64,000 nucleotides of DNA from Geomonas agri (GCF_020179605.1 NZ_JAINZO010000004.1:1-64000); one strand, 5' to 3'; shown: positions 1 through 9,868, counted from the stretch's first letter. Notes: a model not told the origin generated them from the sequence alone. Translations and numbers: made by a program.

Positions 1-202
1 TGCCAGGAAATTCAGCGCTCTAAAGCCGGCGTATGACGGAGGGGATTGTGGACTTGGCGGAAACAATCAGACTGTAACATTACAAAATAATTACATTTTC
101 GTAATGCTAAATCTCGCTGCGGATGGGGGGAGGTGAAAACGGGAATGTCAGGGTGGATTTATTTTTCTGATGAGCCTGTCTGCCGCCAGAGCGAAGCGCT
201 GC

Positions 203-300
203 TTCCCTCTCCCTGTGGGAGTGGGTCAGGGTGAACGGGGGATGGTTGACTGCGCCCCTCACCGGCCAACGGCCACATGTCCCCCGCGGGGAGAGGGGTA
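203..300. repeat. REP-like palindromic intergenic element
   Basis: A GC-rich stretch just after the NHL gene has outer arms CCCTCTCCC (205-213) and GGGAGAGGGG (289-298), and inner arms GGGTGA and CTCACC. This nested palindrome is like the dispersed CCCTCTCCC/GGGAGAGGG intergenic repeats seen in many proteobacteria. It could act as a transcription stop or mRNA stabiliser for the leftward gene. Only one copy is in this window, so the repeat nature is inferred from pattern. Confidence 0.5.
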
Positions 301-318
301 CGCGGCGGGAGAAATGGA

Positions 319-1323
319 TTATTCCCTTGAAAGCTGGTAGACAACCACCCCACGCTTGCGGAGGTTGCTGATGTAGGCCCGGTTGCCGCTGTCCACAATT
401 AGGTCGTCGGGTGCGATCAAGTCGCCCGGGCCGAAACCGTGCTTGGCAAACTCGGTAATAAGGGCGAAGTTGCGGTCAAAAACCATCACCACGCAGCGCA
501 GCTTGTCCACCACCAGGTAGTTGCCGTTCCGGTCCACGGCGACACCGGTCGGTACACCGAAGAGACCCGGCCGGCTGCCTCGGCGGCCATAGGTTCTGCC
601 GTTCGTGCCTTCACTGCTCACTGTGTGCAGCTTTGCCGTGGCCGGGACCGTGAAAGCAAAGCCACCGTCCCGGTCCAAGGTGAAGCCGCCCAAGCCGGTG
701 TCGTTGCGCTCCTGATCGGAGTAGCCGGCCGCCAGGGCCAAGTCGACGGCACGGATAAAGGTACCCTGCTCATCGGTCACCACAAGCCGCATGCCGCTCA
801 TGCTGACCAGATACAAGTGCTTGTCGCGATCATAGATCCGGTTGGGAGTGAATCCAGTGAGTTCAGGAGGAAGTCCCTTTAATGGGATTTCACCCAGTTG
901 TTCGCCCCGGTAGTTGCAGAGCATGAGTTGAAACCTGTTGTTTTTGCTCGTCAGCAGCATCAGTTTCTGCTCACTGGTGACCGCGATGTCAACAATCGAG
1001 CCGATAGACGCATCGGAATCAATGCGGAAGATTTCCATGCCGCTGGGGTTGAAGACGGAGACCGAGTCGCCATTAATGACATAGACCTCGCCCTTGGCAG
1101 GATCAGCCTTGAGCCGAGAGGAGTTGAACGGTTTTGCACCGGAAAAGTCCGACAGTTTGTGGAGAAAGGTGGCCTTGTATTCCTCTGCCTTTACCGCGGC
1201 AGGCTGCTCAGGTTTGAGGGCTGTTGCGCCCGGCTGCTCCCCAGCGGCGTGAGCCGGGAGGAGGACCATCGCCAGATGAAGGAAGGAAAGCAGGGGCAGG
1301 ATGTATAAAAAACGTAATGCCAC
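319..1323 (-). CDS. exported NHL-repeat (six-bladed beta-propeller) protein
   Basis: This is a 334-residue protein with a GTG start preceded by GAGG. Residues 1-27 form a signal peptide ending AHA. The rest has NHL-type blades such as GVPTGVAVDRNGNYLVVD and GDLIAPDDLIVDSGNRAYISN, so a periplasmic or surface propeller is expected. NHL proteins of this kind often sit beside exported multiheme cytochromes in Geobacter, where their role is not settled; they usually act as binding scaffolds and not enzymes. It is a single gene, divergent from the Sel1 protein at 1628. No catalytic residues can be named. Confidence 0.8.
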   Translation of the reverse strand: MALRFLYILPLLSFLHLAMVLLPAHAAGEQPGATALKPEQPAAVKAEEYKATFLHKLSDFSGAKPFNSSRLKADPAKGEVYVINGDSVSVFNPSGMEIFRIDSDASIGSIVDIAVTSEQKLMLLTSKNNRFQLMLCNYRGEQLGEIPLKGLPPELTGFTPNRIYDRDKHLYLVSMSGMRLVVTDEQGTFIRAVDLALAAGYSDQERNDTGLGGFTLDRDGGFAFTVPATAKLHTVSSEGTNGRTYGRRGSRPGLFGVPTGVAVDRNGNYLVVDKLRCVVMVFDRNFALITEFAKHGFGPGDLIAPDDLIVDSGNRAYISNLRKRGVVVYQLSRE

Positions 1324-1627
1324 GGAAGAACCTCACTGTTCAGTGTAAGGGTGTGGGTGAACTGCAAAACCCTGTTAATCATAACCTGCTGATACCCTTC
1401 AAGTAAAGAGCAAAACTGGAGCTGGGTTTCGCCCTGCGTTGCAGAACCGGCTTGTTTTAGGTGCAGGAGGGTGCATAAGAGCAAAGCCCAATACCGGCCG
1501 TGCTGTCGTGCCTGCATTTTGGCGCGTTGCATCGGGCGCTATGTACGGCTGTTCATATTTTGAATTGATTTCAAGCCGCAGTCGTAGTTTAATGTGTCGT
1601 CGTCAAACCCAGCGCGGAGGAAAACTT
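1324..1627. other. divergent intergenic region
   Basis: This 304-base gap lies between the leftward NHL gene and the rightward Sel1 gene and must hold both promoters. No clear -35/-10 pair, RNA gene or open reading frame with a ribosome site was found. The Sel1 ribosome site GGAGG lies at its right end, about 1617-1621. Confidence 0.4.
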
Positions 1628-2248
1628 ATGAAAAAATGTTCCATACTTGCGACAGTTGTGACAGCCGTCATCCTGGTGGCCGTTCCGGCTCTTGCGGATT
1701 ACCGAATTGGCATGGGGGCATACAGGGTGAAAGACTACAAATGGGCTATGAAGGAATTCAAGGCCGATCAGAAGAACCCCAATTCCCTCTACAACTTGGG
1801 AATCATGTATTATAAGGGGGAAGGCGTCAAGGCCGATCATAACCAAGGGATTGAGTGGATTCGCAAAGCCGCCGAAAAGGGGCATGTACAGGCGCAGTTC
1901 CTGCTCGGCACCTTTTACGACTCAGGTAAGGACCTTGCCCAGGACCGTGCAACCGCAGCCCAGTGGTATCGCAAGGCTGCTAAGAAGGGCCACACCCAGG
2001 CCCAGTTCAATCTGGGGCTGATGTACGTCAATGGCGAGGGAGTCGAAAAGGACCACGGCAACGCGGTGGTCTGGCTGAAAAAAGCAGCCCGCGGCGGGCA
2101 TCAGGATGCTGGCAGACTCCTCAAGACCATGGGTGAGGATGTGCCTGCTCAGGCCCTGCCCAAGAAGGGCAAGGCCGCGGAAGGAGCAAATGCTCCCGCT
2201 GCCGGCACGCCGTCAGCATTGCCACCAGGTCACCCTCCAATGCAGTAG
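1628..2248 (+). CDS. exported Sel1-repeat protein
   Basis: The 206-residue protein starts at the ATG after GCGGAGGAAAACTT; a longer in-frame reading upstream has no ribosome site. Residues 1-23 are a signal peptide ending in ALA. A degenerate N-terminal unit (ADYRIGMGAYRVKDYKWA) is followed by about three Sel1-like repeats with the YNLGIMYYKGEGV and RKAAEKGH signatures. The last 40 residues are Ala/Pro/Lys-rich and probably disordered. Sel1 repeats form alpha-solenoids for protein binding in the periplasm. Its N-terminal pattern is shared with the proteins at 19257 and 29626, so these look like paralogs. Partners are unknown. Confidence 0.85.
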   Translation: MKKCSILATVVTAVILVAVPALADYRIGMGAYRVKDYKWAMKEFKADQKNPNSLYNLGIMYYKGEGVKADHNQGIEWIRKAAEKGHVQAQFLLGTFYDSGKDLAQDRATAAQWYRKAAKKGHTQAQFNLGLMYVNGEGVEKDHGNAVVWLKKAARGGHQDAGRLLKTMGEDVPAQALPKKGKAAEGANAPAAGTPSALPPGHPPMQ

Positions 2249-2286
2249 ATTTGCAGATGCACCATTCCGTTCGTCCGGTTCCGCAG

Positions 2287-2325
2287 GGGCGAAGCAAAAG
2301 CTTGACTTGCTTCGCCCTTTATATT
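2287..2325 (+). terminator. hairpin terminator after the Sel1 gene
   Basis: An 11-base perfect stem, GGGCGAAGCAA with TTGCTTCGCCC, has a 9-base loop and is followed by TTTATATT. It lies 38 bases after the Sel1 stop codon. A close relative of the same hairpin occurs at 6283-6311. Confidence 0.65.
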
Positions 2326-2433
2326 GTGCCTTTCTACCACTGAGATCAAAGCTGGGCGAAGCTGATAAGCCTTGCTCCGCCCCTAAGGGCAATGTTTTTG
2401 ATCGGGAATCAAGGACGATGTTTCTTGCCATAT

Positions 2434-4335
2434 TCATTCCAACTGCCTCAACCGTCTCAGCCAGTCCCGGGCCATGGCGGAATCCGGTTTGATCCGTAAC
2501 ACCTGCCTGAAGTATCCGGCCGCCTCGTTATTCCTGTTCTGTTTGGTCAGAAAAACCCCGTAATTGAAATTCGCCTCCACCGAATCAGGGTCTATCCCCA
2601 GCGCCTGTCTGAAATAGTCGGCCGCTTCGTCGAATCGCCCCTGCTGGGCAAGCTCGACGCCAATGTTGACCGGGGCCCTGGCCGAGTGGGGCTCAAGCCG
2701 CAGCACCGCCTCGTAATGCTGCCGGGCCTCATCGCGGCGTCCGCTCTTCAGGAGCAGGATGGCCAGCTGAAGATGCCCGTCGCTATTTGACGGATCCAGC
2801 TTCAGGGCCCGTTCATAACAGGTCAGGGCCTCGTCGACCTTCCCCAGGCCGGCCAGTGATTTGCCCATGTTGACCACGGCCATCACGTAATCCGGCTTGA
2901 GCCGCAACGCCTCCCGATAGTGTTCGATCGCCTCGGCGTACCTCCCTTTACGCTCCAGCACGGTCCCGATGTTGTTGTGGGCAGTTACTGAGCGGGGCCA
3001 GATCCGCAGCGCATCCTGGTAGAGTTGCAGGGCGGATTCGTAATCGCCGGCTTGGTCCATGGCAATGCCGTAGTTGTTCAGGATCAGGTAGTTGTTGCGG
3101 GTGACCGCCAGGGTGTGGCGGTAGAGTGTGATGTTGTTGCGCCAGTAGCCGATCTGGACCCAGGTCGTTGCCGTTATGGCGCAGACGGCCAGTCCGGCTG
3201 AAATCATCAGGGCTTCCCGGCGGCAGCGCCACTTCTCCAGCAGCTGCGGGACTCCCCACGCGAGCATGATGAACAGGCCGGTCAAGGGGATGTAGGTATA
3301 GCGGTCGGCATGGGACTGGCCGCCGACCTGGACCAGGCCGATTACCGGCAGCAGGGTTATCAGGAACCAGAGCCAGCCAACCGCCAGCCAAGGGAAGCGG
3401 CGTCCCACGTAGAGCACCCCTGCCGAGATTAGTGCCAGCAGCAGGGCGGCGCCCACCAGCTGCCCCAGCAGGATGAATGTGGGAAAGGGGTAGAGCATGG
3501 CCAGATCATGGGGCCAGAAGGCGTCCACTATGTAGGTGGCATAAGCGATCACGGCATTGCCGAAGCGCAGCCCGAGTGGGGCTTTGTCCAGAGTCGCCAT
3601 CGCCCCGCCGTGGTGCTGGGCGTAGATGGTAAATGCCGAGGAGAGCACCGAGAGCAGCAGAAAGGGGATTTTCTCCATCGCCAGTTTAAAGACTGCCGGT
3701 TTTGCTGCGGCAGTTCCCCCGCCCTCTGCCGGGCAGAAACGGTTCAACGGCCACCAGTCCAGCAGCAGCATCACCAGCGGCAAGGTCACCAGCATCGGCT
3801 TGGTCATCAGTCCGACAGCGAAGCAGGCCAGGGTCGCACCGTAGCGGCCGGCACCAGGATTTTTGACATAGCGGGCGTACAGGAGCAGGGTCAAGGTCCA
3901 GAAAAGCCCGCTGAGGACATCCTTACGCTCGGCAACCCAGGCCACCGATTCCACGTGCAGCGGGTGCAGTGCAAACAGGGTCGCCACAAAGAGGCTCTGC
4001 CAAGGTGCGGCAGTGATCTGCGCGAGCAACAGGAATAGCAAGAGGGCCGAGAGGGTGTGGATGATCACGCTGGTCAGATGGTGGCCGTAGGGGTTGAGGC
4101 CGAACAGTTGGACATCGGTCATATGGGAGAGCCAGGTGACCGGGTGCCAGTTAGAGGCGGTGGTGGCAGTAAAAGCCCAGGCGATGGTCCAGGCTTTGAG
4201 GCCGTCCTTGACCACCGGGTTAGTCGTGACATAGAGCGTGTCGTCAAAGTTGATGAAATCATGGTTGGCGGTCTGGGCATAGACCGCCAAAGTGACCAGA
4301 AGCATCAAAATGCAGAGCAGATGGGCTGGGCGCAT
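2434..4335 (-). CDS. TMTC-like GT-C membrane protein with C-terminal TPRs
   Basis: The 633-residue protein starts at the ATG after AAAGGAATCCC; a longer reading begins 15 residues upstream without a ribosome site. About ten membrane segments fill residues 1-420. The first loop after membrane segment 1 carries an acidic pair (NFDDTLYV), the place where GT-C glycosyltransferases keep their catalytic acidic motif. Further marks shared with its neighbours are HPLHVESVAW, ERKDVL and ADRYTYIPLTG. Residues 425-633 hold six TPR units (for example AEAIEHYREALRLKPDY). In eukaryotes this layout (TMTC proteins) transfers mannose from dolichyl phosphate to proteins. Here a polyprenyl-phosphate sugar donor and a periplasmic acceptor are inferred. 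It is the last gene of a leftward run that also includes two GT2 genes. Confidence 0.75.
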   Translation of the reverse strand: MRPAHLLCILMLLVTLAVYAQTANHDFINFDDTLYVTTNPVVKDGLKAWTIAWAFTATTASNWHPVTWLSHMTDVQLFGLNPYGHHLTSVIIHTLSALLLFLLLAQITAAPWQSLFVATLFALHPLHVESVAWVAERKDVLSGLFWTLTLLLYARYVKNPGAGRYGATLACFAVGLMTKPMLVTLPLVMLLLDWWPLNRFCPAEGGGTAAAKPAVFKLAMEKIPFLLLSVLSSAFTIYAQHHGGAMATLDKAPLGLRFGNAVIAYATYIVDAFWPHDLAMLYPFPTFILLGQLVGAALLLALISAGVLYVGRRFPWLAVGWLWFLITLLPVIGLVQVGGQSHADRYTYIPLTGLFIMLAWGVPQLLEKWRCRREALMISAGLAVCAITATTWVQIGYWRNNITLYRHTLAVTRNNYLILNNYGIAMDQAGDYESALQLYQDALRIWPRSVTAHNNIGTVLERKGRYAEAIEHYREALRLKPDYVMAVVNMGKSLAGLGKVDEALTCYERALKLDPSNSDGHLQLAILLLKSGRRDEARQHYEAVLRLEPHSARAPVNIGVELAQQGRFDEAADYFRQALGIDPDSVEANFNYGVFLTKQNRNNEAAGYFRQVLRIKPDSAMARDWLRRLRQLE

Positions 4336-4410
4336 GGGATTCCTTTCATTGTTCGATGAGCACTGACCGTATTCCGGCAAGACCGGGGCGGCGGGTCGCC
4401 TGTACGGTTT

Positions 4411-6219
4411 TTACCGTTTCCCCGTCAGCCGGAGCAGGTTGTTCCTGGCGTTGGCGTTCTGGGGATTGAGGTTGACCGCCCGTTGTAATTCGATGATCGC
4501 CTCGGCGCTCCGCCCGCTCCTGTCAAGGGCGATGCCCAGGTTGTGATGGACCTCGTCGTAGTCGGGGATGATGGCGGCGCAGGCTTGGTATTCCCGGATC
4601 GCCCCGGCGAGGTTGCCCTGGGCCAGGTAGATATTTCCCAGGTTATAGCGGGCCATGGCGTCCCCCGGTTCCAGCTTCAGCACGGTCTGGTACTGCTTGA
4701 TGGCGTTGTTAAAATCCCCCATCTGCTTGTAAACAATCCCCAGGTTGTTGTGCAGCTCAAAGTTGCCCGGCTCGATAACCAAAGCCTGCTGCAGTTCCCG
4801 GCGTGCTTGGTCGAGGAGCCCCTGCATGCCGTAATAGAGAGCCAGGTTCTGATGGGGCCTGACTTTGGCCGGGCTCTTTGCAGCAGCGTCCTGCCAGAGG
4901 GTAATCTCGCTCTGCCAGACCCGATTGCGCACCACTGTCGCCGCGCAGAGCGCGACGATCAGAATTGCCGCGATGATGCAGAATGGTTTTTCATCTCGGG
5001 CATATCGACGCGACCACGCGGCGCCGAGGGTGGTGACGGCCATGATGACGCCGATGGAGGGGAGGTAGAGCCGGTATTCGGCCTGCAATTCCCCCAAGGG
5101 GATGATGCTGGACTCCACCGAGAGGGCCACGAAGAACCAGATGATCCCGAAGGGGATGATCCGGGATTGCGGCGTTTCGTTGTTCCGCAACGAGCGAAAC
5201 AGTCTACAAGCTGCCCATGCAAAAAGTGACAGGAGCAAAAGGAGCGAGGCCAGCACCGGTAGGGAGGCCAGGCTGTGCTGCACGGGGATGTCGTGGTCGA
5301 TGTTCTGCCCCGCAGGGAAGATGAGCATCCGCAGGTACAGGACGATCACCCGGAACTGGGTCAGCAGGTAATCGATTCGTGAGATCTGGGATGAGTCGGC
5401 GGCGGTTATGGTGCGCATGGTGCTGTCGAGAGCGGTGACGCTCCCCTTCTGGAGAAAGACCAGCAGCGGAATGATCGGGAAGGTCAAGGCCAGCGGCGCC
5501 AGGGAGCGGAACCGCTCGCGCAGGCCGGCGCGGAAAAAGGAAACCTCGTAGAGGGCGATCAGGAACGGCAGGGTAAAGGTGAACTCCTTGCACAGCATTC
5601 CCAGGGCGGCCGAGAGGACGGCCAGCGTCTGGAAGAAGCGGCCGCGTGCCGCCGGAGCTGTGCGGAACCTAATATATGAAGCGAGCGAGAGCAGGGAGAA
5701 GAAGGAAGCCAGCAGCACGAAACGGGAGGTGATGTAGGTCACGGCATGGGTCTGGATCGGGTGGCAGAGAAAGAGCAACGCCGCGGCCAGGGGCAGCAAA
5801 ACGGAGGCAGGTTCTCCCTCCCTCTCAGTGCGGGCGCACGTCATCCCCCTGAAAGCGTGGTCCAGTATGGCGTAGAGCAGCCAGGCATTGAGGATGTGCA
5901 GCAGCAGGTTGAGCACATGGTAGCCGACCACGCTCAGCCCGCCCAGTCGGTAATTGACCGCCAGGGACAGATACCCCAAGATGCGGGTCATGAAGGCAGA
6001 ACGGAGGGCGGGGGGGATGCTGGTGGGGGAGAGGGAACTGCCCCCGGCTATATCACCCGGGGAGAGAAAGGTGCTGAAATCCCTGATGGCCGGGTTGTTG
6101 ACGACATAGGCGTCATCGTCGAACTGGAAGGGCACCGAAAAGGTACCGGCGTACGCCAGCAGGCCAACCAGAGTGATCAGCAGCGGGATGATGTATGGTT
6201 TGCGGAACAGGTTTGTCAT
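4411..6219 (-). CDS. TMTC-like GT-C membrane protein with C-terminal TPRs
   Basis: The start was placed at the ATG after CGGAATACCTAT, giving 602 residues; upstream codons read through intergenic hairpins and are unlikely. Membrane segments fill residues 1-420, and the acidic first-loop motif is FQFDDDAYVVNNP. Other family marks are HPIQTHAVTYITSR and the EYRLYLPSIG loop. Four TPRs follow (FELHNNLGIVYKQMG, AMARYNLGNIYLAQG and others). It has the same architecture as the genes at 2434, 8024, 9887, 16955 and 25100 but is only moderately similar to them, which points to divergent acceptors or sugars and not to recent duplication. Function is inferred from fold and context only. Confidence 0.73.
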   Translation of the reverse strand: MTNLFRKPYIIPLLITLVGLLAYAGTFSVPFQFDDDAYVVNNPAIRDFSTFLSPGDIAGGSSLSPTSIPPALRSAFMTRILGYLSLAVNYRLGGLSVVGYHVLNLLLHILNAWLLYAILDHAFRGMTCARTEREGEPASVLLPLAAALLFLCHPIQTHAVTYITSRFVLLASFFSLLSLASYIRFRTAPAARGRFFQTLAVLSAALGMLCKEFTFTLPFLIALYEVSFFRAGLRERFRSLAPLALTFPIIPLLVFLQKGSVTALDSTMRTITAADSSQISRIDYLLTQFRVIVLYLRMLIFPAGQNIDHDIPVQHSLASLPVLASLLLLLSLFAWAACRLFRSLRNNETPQSRIIPFGIIWFFVALSVESSIIPLGELQAEYRLYLPSIGVIMAVTTLGAAWSRRYARDEKPFCIIAAILIVALCAATVVRNRVWQSEITLWQDAAAKSPAKVRPHQNLALYYGMQGLLDQARRELQQALVIEPGNFELHNNLGIVYKQMGDFNNAIKQYQTVLKLEPGDAMARYNLGNIYLAQGNLAGAIREYQACAAIIPDYDEVHHNLGIALDRSGRSAEAIIELQRAVNLNPQNANARNNLLRLTGKR

Positions 6220-6282
6220 ATAGGTATTCCGTGTGGTGACCGTCAGGCCGCCCTGCTGCAATTGTTCATCAGATTTGTAGTG

Positions 6283-6354
6283 GGCAAAGCAAATGTTTCT
6301 CTTGCTTTGCCTTGTCGGCCAGGGGGCAAAGGCGGGCAAAGTTTGCTTGCCCCC
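6283..6354. repeat. two tandem intergenic hairpins
   Basis: The first hairpin (6283-6311) pairs GGCAAAGCAA with TTGCTTTGCC and resembles the terminator hairpin at 2287. The second (6322-6354) pairs GGGGGCAA with TTGCCCCC and holds GCAAA-G-TTTGC inside. They lie after the stop of the GT2 gene at 6371 and before the start of the next leftward gene. They lack a clear U-run and may be attenuating or mRNA-stabilising structures. Confidence 0.45.
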
Positions 6355-6370
6355 TTCAAAATCCCAAACT

Positions 6371-7054
6371 TTAGCGCAGCAGGTTGTACTTGAGAATGCA
6401 GCGCAGGGCGGACAGGCCATCCTTCCAGCCGATCTTTTTCCCCTCCTGATAGGTTCGCCCCGCGTAGGAAATGCCCACTTCGTAAATCCTAATGTTAAGC
6501 TTCGCAAGCTTGGCGGTGATTTCCGGCTCGAAACCGAAGCGGTTTTCCTCGATGGTTATCTTTTCCAGCACCTCTCGCCTGAAGACCTTGTAGCAGGTCT
6601 CCATGTCGGTCAGGTTCAGGTTGGTCAGCATGTTAGAGAGGAGCGTCAGGAACGAGTTGCCCAGCATATGCCAGAAATAGAGCACACGCCGGTATTCACC
6701 GGTTACGAAACGGGAGCCGTAGACCACATCCGCCTTGCCTTCCAGGATGGGCTGAATCAGTTTGGGATACTGGCCAGGGTCGTACTCAAGGTCGGCGTCC
6801 TGAATGATGACGATATCGCCGGTTGCACTATTGAAGCCGGTCCGAAGCGCAGCACCCTTGCCCATGTTGCGCTCGTGCCGTACAACCCGTGTGTCCGCGC
6901 TTTCGAGTCCGCTGAGGATCTCGCGTGTGCCGTCGGTGGAACAGTCGTCTACCAGGATGATCTCTTTTTCCAGGGGCACGGCCCGTACGCTCTCGTAGAG
7001 TTCAACGATGGTAGCCTTTTCGTTGTAGACCGGTATGACGACAGATAGTTTCAT
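6371..7054 (-). CDS. family 2 glycosyltransferase, polyprenyl-phosphate sugar synthase type
   Basis: The 227-residue protein starts at the ATG after GAAAGGAAAAAC. It is a compact GT-A enzyme of the dolichyl-phosphate-mannose synthase type: [16 protein letters not shown] at the N-terminus, [20 protein letters not shown], the metal-binding DADLEYDP, then YGSRF and the acceptor-loop [18 protein letters not shown]. No membrane segments are seen, so it should work at the inner face of the membrane, loading a nucleotide sugar onto polyprenyl phosphate. That product is the donor expected for the GT-C proteins next to it. Sugar identity cannot be read from sequence. Confidence 0.88.
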   Translation of the reverse strand: MKLSVVIPVYNEKATIVELYESVRAVPLEKEIILVDDCSTDGTREILSGLESADTRVVRHERNMGKGAALRTGFNSATGDIVIIQDADLEYDPGQYPKLIQPILEGKADVVYGSRFVTGEYRRVLYFWHMLGNSFLTLLSNMLTNLNLTDMETCYKVFRREVLEKITIEENRFGFEPEITAKLAKLNIRIYEVGISYAGRTYQEGKKIGWKDGLSALRCILKYNLLR

Positions 7055-7237
7055 GTTTTTCCTTTCGTTCATTTCTAGCCCTTGCTACTACAATTAAATC
7101 AAGTTATGCAAGGTCAAAACTAACGTCTCACCTGCTTTGGCCTTGCTGCCATGTCAATCCAAGGTGAATGCCTGCTTTGTCCAACCCTGCTTTGCTCTAT
7201 CCTGTCCGGAACCGTGCGAGCGAAAGAGCCTTGACGA

Positions 7238-7978
7238 TCATCTTTCAAAAATTTTTGACAAGCAGACCCCCCACTTGCTGAGGCGGAACTGCAGCGATGT
7301 TTTCAGAACACCCAGGCCATACGTGACGCTGCGGCGAAAGTTGATCGACGAGGCATCTTCAAAATATTTCGTGGGGCAGGTGAGTTCTCCGATGCGGTAG
7401 CCGAACCAGATAATCTGGGCAAGCATCTGGTTGTCGAAGACAAAATCGTCAGAGTTTTTCTCAAGAGGCAGCTTTTCGAGGATTTCCCGGCTGAAGGCAC
7501 GGTAGCCGGTGTGATATTCCGAAAGTTTGTGGTGCAGCAAGATGTTCTCGAAAAGAGTCAGGAAACGGTTGGAAATGTATTTGTAAGCCGGCATGCCCCC
7601 TTCCAGTGTGCCAGGCCCTAAGATGCGCGAGGCCAGCACCGCATCGAATTCGCCGTAGGCAATCATGGAGGCCATGGCCGGGATCAGTCTGGGAGTGTAC
7701 TGGTAATCGGGATGAACCATGATGACAATATCCGCCCCCAGTTCCAGAGCGGCCTTGTAGCAGCTCTTCTGGTTGCCGCCATAGCCCTTGTTCCTTGTAT
7801 GCACGATAGTATGGATGCCGATGCTACGGGCAATCTCCGAGGTGCGGTCGCGGCTGGCGTCATCCACCAGGATCACGTCGTCGACGATCTCTAAAGGGAT
7901 TTCGTGGTAGGTTTTTTCCAGAGTCTTTTCGGCATTATAGGCGGGCATGACAACGATGATCTTTTTCCCGTTCAGCAT
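7238..7978 (-). CDS. family 2 glycosyltransferase
   Basis: This 246-residue GT-A enzyme opens with [16 protein letters not shown] and carries [10 protein letters not shown] and [12 protein letters not shown]. The position of the usual DxD motif reads [10 protein letters not shown], so the first acidic residue is replaced by His. Downstream [15 protein letters not shown] and [11 protein letters not shown] match a group of bacterial GT2 enzymes thought to act on lipid-linked sugars. It lies 183 bases upstream of the other GT2, in the same direction, and both probably feed the same pathway. It may prefer a different nucleotide sugar. There are no membrane helices. Confidence 0.85.
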   Translation of the reverse strand: MLNGKKIIVVMPAYNAEKTLEKTYHEIPLEIVDDVILVDDASRDRTSEIARSIGIHTIVHTRNKGYGGNQKSCYKAALELGADIVIMVHPDYQYTPRLIPAMASMIAYGEFDAVLASRILGPGTLEGGMPAYKYISNRFLTLFENILLHHKLSEYHTGYRAFSREILEKLPLEKNSDDFVFDNQMLAQIIWFGYRIGELTCPTKYFEDASSINFRRSVTYGLGVLKTSLQFRLSKWGVCLSKIFER

Positions 7979-8023
7979 GGTTGATTCCTTTGTCGTGATG
8001 TGATGTTCTCTGCAACTAAAACT

Positions 8024-9868
8024 CTACTTTACGAGCAATCTTTGTGCGGCTTCCAGGCCCTTGCGGGCTTCCGCAAAGGAGGGGTTGATCCGCACTGCGG
8101 CACTGAAGTGCTCCACCGCATCAGACATGTTCCCCGCTCGGATCAGCGCGATCCCGAGGTTGTAATGGGCCTCGGGAAAATCGGATTTCAGGGTGACTGC
8201 CTTGGTCAGATAACGGACTCCGCCGGCGATATCGCCTTGCATTGCCAATGCCAGCCCCAGCGAATAGCATATCTCGGCCTCGGCGGGCTTGAGCCGCAGC
8301 GCCTCTTTGTAGTGAACTATCGCCTCGGCCGGCTTTCCCGTCTCGATCAATACATTGCCCATCTGGAAGTGGGTATCGACGGAGTCAGGGTAGGTGCGGA
8401 GTGCGGCAGAGAAGTGCTCAACCGCCTCATTGTACCTTCGCTCTTTTGCCAGGACTACACCCAATTCGGTATGGCTTCGGTCGTCGTCGGGGCTGATCCG
8501 CAGCGAGGCCTGAAAAGCGCGTTCTGCCCCGGCCATATCACCCTGTTGGGCCAAGGCGCTACCCAGGAAACGGTAGGCAATGAAATTACCCGGGACTACC
8601 CTGCCGGCGTGTTCAAAGAGGGTGACATTGTCCTTCCAGAACCCGAGCTGGTGCCAGGTGCACACCGCGAGTAAAGAAAGAACCGCACCGGCCGAAATGA
8701 CAAGCGCGTTCTGCCGGAGGTTCCAGCGTTCGGCGCAAGCCGGCACCCCCCAAGCAATCATAATGAAGATCCCCATCAGGGGAATGTAGGTATAACGGTC
8801 GGCCATAGCCTGCTGCCCGACCTGCACCAGCCCGATGACCGGCACCAAGGTGCCGAGATACCAGCACCAGCCCGACAGCAGGTAGGGATGGCGGCTGCGC
8901 AGGTGCCAGACCACAACAGAAAGGGCAAGGAGGGCCAGACCGGTCAGCAGGCCGCTGGCGATCGTCAGGGTTGCTGGCAGCGGGTAGATGATCGCCAGGT
9001 TCTCCGGCCAGATCATATTGCCCAGGTACCTGACATAGCTGAGCAGGGCGTTGATCAAGCGGAACGGGAACGGCATCGTATGGATCGAGGCCACCGCGCC
9101 TGCCTGAAACTGAGCATAATAGGTGACGCCGCACGACAGCAGCGAAAGGACAAAGAAGGGGAGTTTTTCCATCACCAACCGAACGACCGGGACAGTTCTC
9201 TGTTCATCATCCCCCCTTCCCCATGGCCTGAACCTCTGCAATGGCCAGATATCCCACAGCAGCAGCACAAAGGGAAGGGTGACCAGCATCGGTTTGGCCA
9301 TCAGCCCGGCAGCATACGCCATGAGGGCGGAGAGGTAGAGAACGGCGCGAGGTTTCTCGCGGTCAAGGCTGTACAGCAGGATGGTCGCCAGCATGAAAAA
9401 GGCGCTCAGCATATCCTTGCGTTCGGCGATCCAGGCGACTGATTCGACATGCAGCGGATGGAGCGCAAAGAGAGCTGCAACGAAAAAGCTCTTAAGATAC
9501 TCGCCTGTTGTACGGTAGAGCAGGCACAGCAGCAGGAGCGTGTTCAGGATGTGCAGGAATACACTGGTCAGGTGATGCCCGGAAGGGTTGACGCCGAAGA
9601 GCTGCACATCCAGCATGTGGGACAGCCAGGTCAGGGGATGCCAGTTCGCTGCCGAAGTCGTTGTGAACGCCCAAAGAACGCCGGTCCGGGTCAGCCCGGC
9701 TTTGACGGTGGCATTGTCGGTGACATACAGGTGGTCGTCATAATTCAGAAAACCATGATGGTACACCTGACCGTACACAAGCGACACGGTAAGGACGAGC
9801 AGCGCAGCAAGCACTGTTTTGCCCCATAGTGATACCCCTTCGTGATGATGGCTGGTTTGAACGGGCAC
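8024..9868 (-). CDS. TMTC-like GT-C membrane protein with C-terminal TPRs
   Basis: The 614-residue protein uses a GTG start after GGGAGGAAGTGCA. It is the closest relative of the protein at 2434: LNYDDHLYVTDN in the first external loop, HPLHVESVAWIAERKDML and MADRYTYIPLMG. About ten membrane segments are followed by five TPR units (residues about 430-605). The TPR part probably lies in the periplasm and selects or holds acceptors, as proposed for eukaryotic TMTCs. It begins 18 bases after the stop of the gene at 9887, so the two are likely cotranscribed. Confidence 0.75.
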   Translation of the reverse strand: MPVQTSHHHEGVSLWGKTVLAALLVLTVSLVYGQVYHHGFLNYDDHLYVTDNATVKAGLTRTGVLWAFTTTSAANWHPLTWLSHMLDVQLFGVNPSGHHLTSVFLHILNTLLLLCLLYRTTGEYLKSFFVAALFALHPLHVESVAWIAERKDMLSAFFMLATILLYSLDREKPRAVLYLSALMAYAAGLMAKPMLVTLPFVLLLWDIWPLQRFRPWGRGDDEQRTVPVVRLVMEKLPFFVLSLLSCGVTYYAQFQAGAVASIHTMPFPFRLINALLSYVRYLGNMIWPENLAIIYPLPATLTIASGLLTGLALLALSVVVWHLRSRHPYLLSGWCWYLGTLVPVIGLVQVGQQAMADRYTYIPLMGIFIMIAWGVPACAERWNLRQNALVISAGAVLSLLAVCTWHQLGFWKDNVTLFEHAGRVVPGNFIAYRFLGSALAQQGDMAGAERAFQASLRISPDDDRSHTELGVVLAKERRYNEAVEHFSAALRTYPDSVDTHFQMGNVLIETGKPAEAIVHYKEALRLKPAEAEICYSLGLALAMQGDIAGGVRYLTKAVTLKSDFPEAHYNLGIALIRAGNMSDAVEHFSAAVRINPSFAEARKGLEAAQRLLVK

